Below the pieces are notes generated by a model. The model had not been told where the DNA came from. It worked only from the letters and a program-made list of their open reading frames with translations, and searched no databases. A program made the position numbers and the translations under genes. Positions 1 to 6,640 of a stretch of 20,407 nt of DNA are shown here, piece by piece; position 1 is the stretch's first letter; each line of letters opens with the position of its first letter. The DNA is from a bacterium (GTDB lineage: Bacteria; Spirochaetota; UBA4802; UBA5550), in NCBI GenBank assembly GCA_024224995.1, contig JAAENB010000788.1:1-20407 (forward strand). Direction: 5' to 3'.

Positions 1-8
1 AAGAGTAG

Positions 9-37
9 TTGACAAAATAAAAATTATGCGTTATATA
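9..37 (+). promoter_or_regulatory. Candidate sigma-70-type promoter
   Basis: A perfect -35 hexamer TTGACA lies at 9-14, followed by 17 bases and a TATATA -10-like hexamer at 32-37 in an AT-rich run. The nearest plus-strand gene is galactokinase at 332, which would give a leader of about 290 nt carrying the repeat element at 77-258. The -10 match is imperfect, and the site could equally serve something small that I cannot see. Confidence 0.35.
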
Positions 38-76
38 TATAGTATATCAACCCGGGTCTTCGGCTCCGCTCAGACA

Positions 77-258
77 CCGGATGGCCGGGAAAAAATACGA
101 AAGAAACTTAATTGTATTGCGAGCTGCATCTGGCCTTGAAGTAGTATGGGCTCTTTGGGTTGTGAGGACTGTTTGAGCGGAGCGAGTTCCGGAGCAATCC
201 AAAGAGCCCATACTACTTCAAGGCCCGCGCACAAGCAAAATTTAGTTCCTTGAGAGAG
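77..258. repeat. Composite intergenic repeat element, copy 1
   Basis: The left end reads CCGG, three bases, then GCCGGGAAAAAATACG (84-99) and a GAAACT motif. The right end is a 22-base word at 237-258 that starts AAAATTTAGTT and ends CTTGAGAGAG. Both ends recur in the same order and orientation at 6641-6664 and 6948-6969, where the right-end word differs at one base of 22. The interiors are unrelated, and here the interior is a 27-bp inverted repeat. Shared ends around different palindromic cores suggest a dispersed non-coding element. No coding capacity is visible. Confidence 0.6.
132..225. repeat. 27-bp perfect inverted repeat with 40-nt loop
   Basis: Arms 132-158 (GGCCTTGAAGTAGTATGG...) and 199-225 are exact reverse complements over 27 bp. 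Four more pairs (159-162 with 195-198, one of them G-U) extend the stem inward. The loop contains GAGCGGAGCGAG. No U-tract follows, so it is not a textbook terminator. It fills the interior of the repeat element at 77-258. Confidence 0.8.
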
Positions 259-282
259 CAGTTTTTTCCAGTAAAAAAAAGT

Positions 283-296
283 TGACTCATGAGTCA
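283..296. promoter_or_regulatory. 14-bp perfect palindrome upstream of galK
   Basis: TGACTCATGAGTCA at 283-296 is a perfect dyad about 35 bp upstream of the galactokinase start codon. A dyad of this size so close to a gene is a plausible repressor site, but no regulator gene lies nearby. The function is inferred. Confidence 0.35.
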
Positions 297-331
297 TTGT
301 TGAGTAGTTGATTCCAGGGAGGAAAAAAGAT

Positions 332-1519
332 ATGGAACAAAGCAGCGGATTTATTAAAGAAAAAATTATCCTGTTCAAAGAGATATACGGCGAGCAGGGG
401 AATATCGACATATTTTTTTCTCCCGGACGGGTGAATCTTATAGGGGAGCATCTTGATTATAATGGAGGGGCGGTTTTCCCGGCAGCTATTTCGCTTGGGA
501 TTTACGCTTTTGTGCGGTACCGCGATGACAGAATAGTCCGGATGCGTTCACAAACAATGCCCGGAGAAGCAGAATATGATCTTAAGCAGGATATAGTTCA
601 TGACGGCACAAGTGGCTGGTGGAACTATCCGGCAGGAGTTCTGAAGTTTCTTAAGGAAGACGGAAAAGAACTAACGGGAGCCGATATATTTTTTGCCGGA
701 ACCCTGCCCAACGGCGCAGGGCTTTCATCATCAGCATCACTTGAACTGCTTACTTCTTATATAATGACCCATGAGCAGGCAACGGAAGCCCGGGACCGGG
801 TCTGCCTGGCGGAATTGTGCCAAAAGGCAGAGAACCAATTTGTAGGAGTGAACTGCGGAATTATGGATCAGTTTGCCATAGCCATGGGAAAGAAGGATTG
901 TGCCGTACTTTTGTATGCCCATACACTTGAGTACGAAACAGTGCCCCTTGCGCTGGGAGAATACCGCCTCATAATAATGAACACTAATAAACCACGGACC
1001 CTGGCAGGATCTCAATTCAATGAACGCCGGAGAGAATGCGAGCGGGCCCTTGCAAGCATCAGGACCGTGAAAAATATTACCAGGCTCGTAGAGGCGGAAG
1101 AAAATGATGTTGATAGCATTAGTGACGAGACAATCAAAAAACGGGCACGCCATGTGGTAAGCGAACACCAGCGGGTTCTCAGATCCGCAGCCGCCTTAAA
1201 AGAAAAGAACCTGCCTCTTTTCGGCCTCAATATGACCGAGTCCCACCGTTCATTAAAAGATGATTACGAAGTATCCTGTCCTGAGCTTGATTCCCTGGTA
1301 AGCGCGTCACTCTCTGTTGAAGGATGCATTGGAGCCCGCATGACCGGAGCCGGATTCGGCGGAGCAGCTATTGCCCTGGTAAGAAAAGATGCTGCACAGA
1401 GCTTCATAAAAGAGGTAGGGACACAGTACACACGGGAAACCGGACTCAAAGCCGATTTCTATGAGGCTGAAATTGTTAACGGAGTACAAAAAATCGGCCT
1501 ATTTCCGGTTATTTCTTGA
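332..1519 (+). CDS. galK: Galactokinase
   Basis: This cytoplasmic GHMP-family kinase phosphorylates alpha-D-galactose with ATP to galactose-1-phosphate, the first committed Leloir step. The predicted protein has 395 aa, a normal length for the family. Three family motifs are visible: the galactokinase signature GRVNLIGEHLDYNGG at residues 32-46 (with the catalytic-type Arg33), the ATP-binding loop LPNGAGLSSSAS at about 125-136, and the C-terminal MTGAGFGGAAIAL. CGIMDQF near residue 179 carries the catalytic Asp. I chose ATG 332 over an upstream in-frame TTG at 308 because AGGGAGGA at 316-323 is a strong, well-placed ribosome binding site. No galT, galE or mutarotase is in the window, so the gene is isolated from its pathway partners. 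A terminator follows it directly. The assignment is firm. Confidence 0.95.
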   Translation: MEQSSGFIKEKIILFKEIYGEQGNIDIFFSPGRVNLIGEHLDYNGGAVFPAAISLGIYAFVRYRDDRIVRMRSQTMPGEAEYDLKQDIVHDGTSGWWNYPAGVLKFLKEDGKELTGADIFFAGTLPNGAGLSSSASLELLTSYIMTHEQATEARDRVCLAELCQKAENQFVGVNCGIMDQFAIAMGKKDCAVLLYAHTLEYETVPLALGEYRLIIMNTNKPRTLAGSQFNERRRECERALASIRTVKNITRLVEAEENDVDSISDETIKKRARHVVSEHQRVLRSAAALKEKNLPLFGLNMTESHRSLKDDYEVSCPELDSLVSASLSVEGCIGARMTGAGFGGAAIALVRKDAAQSFIKEVGTQYTRETGLKADFYEAEIVNGVQKIGLFPVIS

Positions 1520-1562
1520 CTCTACCAGCCCTGTTTTTATCATAAGGGCTTTATATTATTGG

Positions 1563-1589
1563 AAATCCCCTTATAATAGGGGATTTTTT
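1563..1589 (+). terminator. Rho-independent terminator after galK
   Basis: An 8-bp stem (AAATCCCC at 1563-1570 with GGGGATTT at 1579-1586) closes an 8-nt loop and runs into a T-tract. It lies 44 bases after the galK stop and separates galK from the transporter operon. Confidence 0.8.
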
Positions 1590-1632
1590 ATAATTATATA
1601 CATGAATAAAAATATACCAGATCGGAGGAACC

Positions 1633-2787
1633 ATGTCAGTGAGAAAGTTATTAGTTTTATGCGTATGCTCAATTTTCCTAACTTCTTTTTTCTCCTGTAA
1701 AAAAGGAGCAGGAGACACTATCAAGATAGGAGCTATTTTCGCGGTAACAGGACCGGCTTCATTCCTGGGAGCACCGGAAAAAAAGACAGCTCAAATGGCG
1801 ATAAACAAGATTAATGCCAAAGGCGGTATTAATGGGAAGAAACTGGAACTTATTGTTAAAGATTCAGGTGGAAACCCGGAAAAGGCCATCTCTTTTGCAA
1901 AGCAGCTTATTGAAGAAGATAAGGTTTTTGCTATTATTGGGCCGTCAACAAGCGGCGAAACAATGAAAATCAAGAATATTTGTGAAAAAGCCAAAATTAT
2001 TCTTGTTTCCTGCGCTGCTGCGGAAGTAATTGTTAATCCCGTAGCAAAATATGTATTCAAAACTCCTCAGAAAGACAGTCATGTTGTTCAAAAAATATAT
2101 GAAACCATGAAAACTATGGGAATTTCAAAGATCGGGATCGTATCCGGAAATACGGGGTTTGGAAAAGCCGGAAAAGCTCAACTTGAAAAACTGGCAGCCA
2201 AAGCCGGAATCAAGATCCTTATTAGTGAAGTATATGACAAAAAAGCAACGGATCTTACGGGAGTTCTTACCAAGGTGAAGGCAATGAATGTTCAGGCAAT
2301 TGTCAACTGGTCTATTGTTCCTGCGCAGTCAATTGTCGCTAAAAACATGAAGCAGCTTAACATTAATGTTCCCCTGTTTCAGAGCCATGGTTTTGGAAAT
2401 ATCAAGTATGCCAAAGAAGCCGGGAAAGCCGGGGAAGGGATCATCTTTCCATGCGGAAGACTTTTTGTATCCGATATGATGGAAGACGGAAGCGCGCAAA
2501 AAGCGGTTCTTGCTCAATACAAGAAAGATTACGAAGCAAAATATAAAGAGGACGTCAGTACCTTTGGCGGACACGCGTATGATGCCGTAATGATCCTGAT
2601 AGAAGCCTTAAAAAAGGCCGGGTCTGCGGATACGGAAAAAGTCCGTACCGCTATTGAAAACCTTAAAGATTTCCCCGGAACGGGCGGCGTTTTTAATTTT
2701 TCAGCTGAAGATCATAATGGTCTTGGAATTGATTCATTGTCAATGCATACCGTTAAAGACGGAAGATTTGTATTATATAAGAAGTAA
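1633..2787 (+). CDS. livJ: Branched-chain amino-acid-type ABC transporter substrate-binding lipoprotein
   Basis: This is the extracytoplasmic binding component of a HAAT-family importer, with a type 1 periplasmic-binding fold (leucine/isoleucine/valine-binding family). The 384-aa precursor begins with a basic n-region, a hydrophobic stretch and the lipobox FFSC with the lipidated Cys at 22, so it is a membrane-anchored lipoprotein rather than a free periplasmic protein. After it come the family hallmarks IKIGAIFAVTGPASFLG, INKINAKGGINGKKLEL and the IGPSTSGETM ligand loop. GGAGGAA at 1624-1630 supports ATG 1633. It heads the livJHMGF operon. A strong hairpin after it (2806-2832) would allow excess binding protein over permease. 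The substrate cannot be read from sequence. The family also binds amides, urea and aromatic acids, and the PaaK homologue downstream of livF hints at an aromatic or aryl-acid ligand. Confidence 0.9.
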   Translation: MSVRKLLVLCVCSIFLTSFFSCKKGAGDTIKIGAIFAVTGPASFLGAPEKKTAQMAINKINAKGGINGKKLELIVKDSGGNPEKAISFAKQLIEEDKVFAIIGPSTSGETMKIKNICEKAKIILVSCAAAEVIVNPVAKYVFKTPQKDSHVVQKIYETMKTMGISKIGIVSGNTGFGKAGKAQLEKLAAKAGIKILISEVYDKKATDLTGVLTKVKAMNVQAIVNWSIVPAQSIVAKNMKQLNINVPLFQSHGFGNIKYAKEAGKAGEGIIFPCGRLFVSDMMEDGSAQKAVLAQYKKDYEAKYKEDVSTFGGHAYDAVMILIEALKKAGSADTEKVRTAIENLKDFPGTGGVFNFSAEDHNGLGIDSLSMHTVKDGRFVLYKK

Positions 2788-2805
2788 GTAAAAAAGTAAG
2801 TAAAC

Positions 2806-2832
2806 AAAGGGACCGGGATTCCCGGTCCCTTT
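2806..2832 (+). terminator. Intra-operon hairpin terminator or attenuator, livJ/livH
   Basis: A perfect 12-bp stem, AAAGGGACCGGG (2806-2817) against CCCGGTCCCTTT (2821-2832), has a 3-nt loop. It lies between the livJ stop and the livH start, which are 68 bp apart. Only a short T-run follows. Such a hairpin typically stabilises or partly terminates the upstream message and raises the ratio of binding protein to permease. Confidence 0.7.
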
Positions 2833-2855
2833 ATTATAAAAAAAGGTCATAAAGA

Positions 2856-3746
2856 ATGTCATCAGAACAGTTCCTGCAATATCTTCTTTCCGGTATAACC
2901 ATCGGAAGTATTTATGCCATTGTGGCAATCGGCTATAATATTATTTATAATACAACAGGTATCATCAATTTTGCCCAGGGTGAGTTTTTAATGCTGGGAG
3001 GCATGATCGGGGTTACAATGCAGCACTATATGCCGTTACCCCTGGCAATACTGGCAGCAGTTATTTTAACAGCCACTGTGGGAGCTGTAATTGATTTTAC
3101 TTTTATCCGGAGGCTAAAAAAGCCTTCGGTCTTGAATATGATTATCGTAACAATTGGTCTTTCAATTGTAATACGGGAGATCGCGCTGCATATCTGGGAT
3201 GAAAAGGTCCGGTCGCTGCCGTATTTTACCGGCGACGAGGTTTCTTCTATCAATATTTTTGGCGCTTATATTTCTCCCCAGGTTTTATGGGTACTGGGAG
3301 TATGCGGTATTACTGTTCTGCTTCTGAGCCTGTTTTTTAAATTCACGGTCTTAGGCCGTTCAATGAGAGCCTGTTCCGCGAACCAGGTTGCCGCACGGCT
3401 GTGCGGCATCAATGTAAAGAACATGGTAACCATATCGTTTATGCTCAGCGCGGCCATTGGAGCCCTGGCCGGATGCGTGGTATCTCCCATTACCCTTACC
3501 CAGTATGATTGCGGAACATCCCTGGCCATAAAAGGATTCGCCGTTGCCATCCTTGGAGGATTGGGCAACAGTATGGGAGCAGTAGTGGGAGGCCTTATTA
3601 TTGGAGTGCTTGAGGCATTCAGCATCAGCGTGCTTCCCCTGGCATATAAAGACGCGGTGGCTATTTCAATATTACTCATTATATTATTTGTAAAACCGAG
3701 CGGAATTTTTGGCAGTAAAGAAGTTTCTGCGTTGAAGGAGTTTTGA
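2856..3746 (+). CDS. livH: Branched-chain amino-acid-type ABC transporter permease LivH
   Basis: This integral inner-membrane permease forms one half of the translocation channel with LivM. The 296-aa protein has about eight hydrophobic segments and the family signatures GSIYAIVAIGYNIIYNTTGI, INFAQGEFLMLGG near the N-terminus, and the coupling-loop region FTVLGRSMRACSANQVAARL followed by GLGNSMGAVVGG. The start is ATG 2856 with a modest AAGG at 2844-2847. Its stop TGA (3744-3746) overlaps an ATG at 3746 that is a duplicated, now defunct copy of the livM start. In the original arrangement livH and livM were probably translationally coupled through this TGATG junction. The identity is secure. 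The disturbed 3' junction is the odd feature. Confidence 0.92.
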   Translation: MSSEQFLQYLLSGITIGSIYAIVAIGYNIIYNTTGIINFAQGEFLMLGGMIGVTMQHYMPLPLAILAAVILTATVGAVIDFTFIRRLKKPSVLNMIIVTIGLSIVIREIALHIWDEKVRSLPYFTGDEVSSINIFGAYISPQVLWVLGVCGITVLLLSLFFKFTVLGRSMRACSANQVAARLCGINVKNMVTISFMLSAAIGALAGCVVSPITLTQYDCGTSLAIKGFAVAILGGLGNSMGAVVGGLIIGVLEAFSISVLPLAYKDAVAISILLIILFVKPSGIFGSKEVSALKEF

Positions 3747-3779
3747 TGAGTCTCAGAGGAGCCTGTCCCGCAGAGGGGC

Positions 3780-3805
3780 TAACGTGGGGTTGAAACCCCA
3801 CGTTA
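3780..3805. repeat. 26-bp palindrome with GGGGTTGAAACCCC core (copy 1)
   Basis: TAACGTGGGGTT and AACCCCACGTTA are perfect 12-bp arms around a GA centre. The 14-base core is identical to that of the palindrome at 3823-3848, while the outer arm bases differ with matching changes on both sides. Confidence 0.85.
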
Positions 3806-3822
3806 TGAGAAGGAGAGGGGGA

Positions 3823-3848
3823 CAACAAGGGGTTGAAACCCCTTGTTG
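3823..3848. repeat. 26-bp palindrome with GGGGTTGAAACCCC core (copy 2)
   Basis: CAACAAGGGGTT and AACCCCTTGTTG are perfect 12-bp arms around GA. The core matches the copy at 3780-3805, and its reverse complement occurs at 6883-6896. Confidence 0.85.
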
Positions 3849-3871
3849 GACGAAGCGGCAGCAGCAGAGTT

Positions 3872-3950
3872 CGGGATTTGAGTAAGTCCTCTTCAGGGTG
3901 GTGAAACAAGAATATTTTCACCACCCTGAAGAGGCCTTACTAAAATCCCG
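3872..3950. repeat. Long hairpin, 35-bp stem, shared-loop family member A
   Basis: Arms 3872-3906 and 3916-3950 pair over 35 positions with two mismatches (3880/3942 and 3887/3935) around a 9-nt loop. The apical part, CCTCTTCA, four variable bases, GGTGAAACAAGAATATTTT, recurs in the hairpin downstream of the STAS gene (11376-11466). No U-tract follows, so a simple terminator role is unlikely. Confidence 0.8.
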
Positions 3951-4005
3951 GCTCACTAACCCGGGATTCGCCCGGCACAAGAATAAGTTTATATAAGGAA
4001 ATTTG

Positions 4006-5073
4006 ATGAGTCTCAAAAAGTATTATCCCATATTCGGCTTGATATTATTTGTAATAGTATTCCAGCTGTTTTTATCCCTTATTGGAAAAGAATTTTTTTT
4101 AACACAGCTCACTATGGCAGCATACTATGCTCTTGTAATAGTGGGGCTTACTGTTCTAATGGGATATACGGGCCAGATATCTATCGGCCACGCGGCTTTT
4201 TTTGCCATAGGCGGTTATACCACGTCGGTACTTACCGCGAATAAGTTAAGCGGTCTTACAGGGGCCGGGGTCGCGCAGTTTCTTATGAATATTGGAATGA
4301 CAACAATAGATAAAGACCCTTACGGAACAGAGATCGTTCATCTCTCACCCTGGGCAGCACTGACGTTTGCCATAATCATAACTGCTCTTATTGCCTTTCT
4401 CATTGGTATACCCATATTAAAATTAAAGGGCCATTACCTGGCAATGGCAACCCTGGGATTTGGAACAATTGTATACCGTGTCGTTCTGGGAACCGAGATT
4501 TTTGGCGGAGCAGACGGAATTTCCGATGTTCCGCCTTTTAGACTATTCGGCAATCTCGCCGTAGCAGGCGATTCGTCGATGAGGATAGAGAATTACTATA
4601 TTGCCTGGTTTGTCGTAATACTGTGTGTCGTGCTGCTGCTTAACCTCATAAATTCACGCGTAGGAAGAGCGCTGCGGTCCATCCACGGCAGTGAGGAAGC
4701 GGCAAACGCCATGGGAGTAGATACTGCCCGGTATAAACTGGCGATCTTTGTGTTAAGCGCGGTCTTCGCGTCTGTGGGCGGGGTCTTCCTGGCCCATTAT
4801 AACGGCGGGATTGGCCCGTCGGAAGCGGGCGTTATGAAGTCGGTGCGGTATGTGGCAATCGTGGCAGTGGGCGGCATGGCAAATCTCTGGGGCGCTCTTA
4901 TTATGGGAATCGTGCTCAATTTTCTGTCACTCCGGGGCTATTTCGGAAGTTATGATGACGCGTTTTTTGGAGTGATCCTTATTGTTATAATGATATTTTA
5001 CCCTGACGGAATTTTTAAACAAGAGAATTTCAAGGGACTCATAAAAACAAAATTATTAAAAAGAAAATCTTGA
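4006..5073 (+). CDS. livM: Branched-chain amino-acid-type ABC transporter permease LivM
   Basis: This is the second inner-membrane permease of the importer and partners LivH. The 355-aa protein has about ten hydrophobic segments. Family signatures are VGLTVLMGYTGQISIGHAAF, LKGHYLAMATLGFGTIVY (GHYLAMAT is highly characteristic), the coupling-loop sequence SRVGRALRSIHGSEEAANAMG, and GGMANLWGALIMG. I chose ATG 4006, with AAGGAA at 3995-4000, over an in-frame TTG immediately before it. That ribosome binding site comes from the palindromic insert separating livH from livM, so translation here no longer depends on coupling to livH. livG follows after 13 bp. The family assignment is firm. Confidence 0.92.
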   Translation: MSLKKYYPIFGLILFVIVFQLFLSLIGKEFFLTQLTMAAYYALVIVGLTVLMGYTGQISIGHAAFFAIGGYTTSVLTANKLSGLTGAGVAQFLMNIGMTTIDKDPYGTEIVHLSPWAALTFAIIITALIAFLIGIPILKLKGHYLAMATLGFGTIVYRVVLGTEIFGGADGISDVPPFRLFGNLAVAGDSSMRIENYYIAWFVVILCVVLLLNLINSRVGRALRSIHGSEEAANAMGVDTARYKLAIFVLSAVFASVGGVFLAHYNGGIGPSEAGVMKSVRYVAIVAVGGMANLWGALIMGIVLNFLSLRGYFGSYDDAFFGVILIVIMIFYPDGIFKQENFKGLIKTKLLKRKS

Positions 5074-5086
5074 AAGAGTTACAATT

Positions 5087-5851
5087 ATGAGCTTTTTGAA
5101 AATAAATAATATAAATAAATCATTTGGCGGACTTCACGCCGTAAATGCAGTTTCATTCGAGGTGGAGAAAAATTCCATCCAGGCAGTAATTGGCCCAAAC
5201 GGAGCCGGAAAAACCACGCTTTTTAACCTGGTTTCCGGGGCAATCAAGCCCGATTCGGGCAGTGTGCTGTTTAATGAAAAATCGATATATAACCTGGCAC
5301 CGCATAAGATTGCCCGGCACGGAATATCCCGGACATTCCAGAATATAAAACTATTCAGTTCAATGTCCGTACTTGAGAATGTAATGGTAGGCCGCCATGT
5401 AAAGACAAAGGCGGGATTCTTAAGCGGCATGTTTAACCTGCCTTCCACCTGGAAAGAAGAGCGGACCATTCGTGAAAAGTCAATGGAGCTGTTGAAGCTT
5501 TTGGGAATCGCGGACCTGGCTCATGAAGACGCCGAGAGCCTTGCGTTCGGCAAGCAGCGAACAGTAGAATTTGCCAGGGCCCTGGCATCGGAACCGGAGC
5601 TCTTGCTTTTAGATGAACCTGCGGCGGGCTTAAATATTTACGAGACCGCGGAGATCGCGGAGATGATATCAAAGATCCGGGAATGGGGAATTACCATACT
5701 TATTATTGAACATGATATGTCACTGATTATGGATATTTCGGAAAATATCGTAGTGTTAAGTTCCGGAGAGAAAATAGCCCAGGGAAAGCCCGAAGATATA
5801 CAAAAGAACGAAGAAGTAATAAAAGTCTACCTGGGGGACGATGATGCTTAA
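5087..5851 (+). CDS. livG: Branched-chain amino-acid-type ABC transporter ATPase LivG
   Basis: This cytoplasmic nucleotide-binding subunit powers the LivHM permease together with LivF. The 254-aa protein shows Walker A GPNGAGKTT, a Q-loop region in GISRTFQNIKLF that is typical of LivG, Walker B LLLLDEPAAG, and the switch His in IIEHDM. The C-loop reads LAFGKQRTVEFARAL, where LivG proteins normally have LSYGQQR, so the serine that contacts ATP across the dimer is alanine here. ATG 5087 is preceded by a GAAAGAG-type ribosome binding site at 5072-5078. The 3' end overlaps livF by 11 bases, which suggests coupled synthesis of the two ATPases. Confidence 0.93.
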   Translation: MSFLKINNINKSFGGLHAVNAVSFEVEKNSIQAVIGPNGAGKTTLFNLVSGAIKPDSGSVLFNEKSIYNLAPHKIARHGISRTFQNIKLFSSMSVLENVMVGRHVKTKAGFLSGMFNLPSTWKEERTIREKSMELLKLLGIADLAHEDAESLAFGKQRTVEFARALASEPELLLLDEPAAGLNIYETAEIAEMISKIREWGITILIIEHDMSLIMDISENIVVLSSGEKIAQGKPEDIQKNEEVIKVYLGDDDA

Positions 5852-6578
5852 GATCAGGAATCTGGAATCGGGTTATGGCAAGCTGCGGGTGCTGAAAGGA
5901 GTTTCCATGCATATCAATCCCGGAGAGATTGTAGCCATCATCGGGGCAAACGGAGCAGGAAAAACCACCTTGCTGGAAACCATATCCGGAATAATTTCAG
6001 CCAGGGATGGCGAGATAAAGTTCGACGGAAAGAACATCGGGCGGATTTCCGCGGAACGGATCGTAAGCCGGGGCTGTGCCCTGGTTCCCGAAGGACGGCA
6101 GGTTTTTTCAACCATGACCGTAAAAGAGAATCTTATGCTGGGAGCCTATTCCATACGGAAAAAAGCTGAGAAAGAGAGCATACGGCAGGAGCTTGAATCT
6201 GTTTATGAACTTTTCCCAAAATTAAAAGAGAGAGAAACCCAGCTTGGCGGAACCCTCTCCGGCGGGGAGCAGCAGATGCTAGCTATTGGAAGGGCCTTAA
6301 TGGCACAGCCAAAGCTCATTATGCTTGATGAACCTTCCATGGGGATCGCGCCAATTATCGTAAAAAATATTTTTAAAAATATAGTAAAATTACGTGACCA
6401 GGGAAAGACCATACTCCTGGTTGAGCAAAACGCGAAGGCCGCGCTCAGTATTGCCGACAGGGGATACGTCATTGAGACCGGCCAGATCGTGCTTGACGAG
6501 TCGGCAGAAGAACTCTTAAACAATAATGATGTTCAGCGCGCCTATCTCGGAAAAGACTATAAGAGCATAAGTGAGTAA
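5841..6578 (+). CDS. livF: Branched-chain amino-acid-type ABC transporter ATPase LivF
   Basis: This is the second ATPase of the importer, 245 aa. Visible motifs are Walker A GANGAGKTT, the LivF-typical Q-loop PEGRQVFSTMTVKENL, a canonical signature LSGGEQQMLAIGRAL, Walker B IMLDEPSMG, and VEQNAKAAL, where LivF proteins normally carry Gln at the switch position. Two adjacent ATG codons (5841 and 5844) could serve as the start. I used the first, behind GGGGG at 5833-5837. The stop is embedded in TAAGTAAGTAAG (6576-6587), which places stop codons in more than one frame. A similar TAAG run follows livJ. livF is the last transporter gene, and a 398-bp repeat-rich gap separates it from the PaaK homologue. 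Confidence 0.93.
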   Translation: MMLKIRNLESGYGKLRVLKGVSMHINPGEIVAIIGANGAGKTTLLETISGIISARDGEIKFDGKNIGRISAERIVSRGCALVPEGRQVFSTMTVKENLMLGAYSIRKKAEKESIRQELESVYELFPKLKERETQLGGTLSGGEQQMLAIGRALMAQPKLIMLDEPSMGIAPIIVKNIFKNIVKLRDQGKTILLVEQNAKAALSIADRGYVIETGQIVLDESAEELLNNNDVQRAYLGKDYKSISE

Positions 6579-6640
6579 GTAAGTAAGGTAATCGGTGGCC
6601 CAGGGGCCGGGTGATCGGTGATCGGTAAAAGAAAGAAGCC

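Larger units (their letters stand above)
3742..4015. mobile_element. Palindrome-rich insertion between livH and livM with 14-bp direct repeats
   Basis: The 14-base sequence TTTGATGAGTCTCA occurs exactly at 3742-3755 and again at 4002-4015. The first copy carries the livH stop plus a dead livM-like start. Reading from ATG 3746 gives MSLRGACPAEGLTWG and then a stop. The second copy carries the working livM start. The 246 bases between are non-coding and contain two 26-bp palindromes and one hairpin with a 35-bp stem. The simplest reading is an insertion with target-site duplication. The right end of the insert supplies AAGGAA at 3995-4000 as the new livM ribosome binding site. No transposase is present, so it would be a non-autonomous element. 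Confidence 0.7.

Noticed and set aside
308..331. Eight-codon N-terminal extension of galactokinase from TTG
   Set aside because: The extension would be translated from the ribosome binding site of ATG 332 itself and adds residues absent from the family.
70..411. Minus-strand open frame of 113 codons at the left edge
   Set aside because: It runs through the inverted repeat at 132-225 and into the galK start, and has no motif or ribosome binding site.
737..1168. Minus-strand open frame of 143 codons inside galK
   Set aside because: It lies fully within a strongly supported galactokinase gene and its translation has no recognisable motif.
1589..1594. TATAAT as the livJ promoter -10 box
   Set aside because: No acceptable -35 lies 16-18 bp upstream, and the hexamer overlaps the galK terminator tail.
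3780..3848. Possible CRISPR repeats
   Set aside because: Only two palindromic units are present, their outer bases differ, and there is no series of equal spacers or cas gene.
3679..3924. Minus-strand open frame across the livH end and palindromic insertion
   Set aside because: Its open frame results from repeat sequence, and the translation is low-complexity Pro/Leu/Ser.
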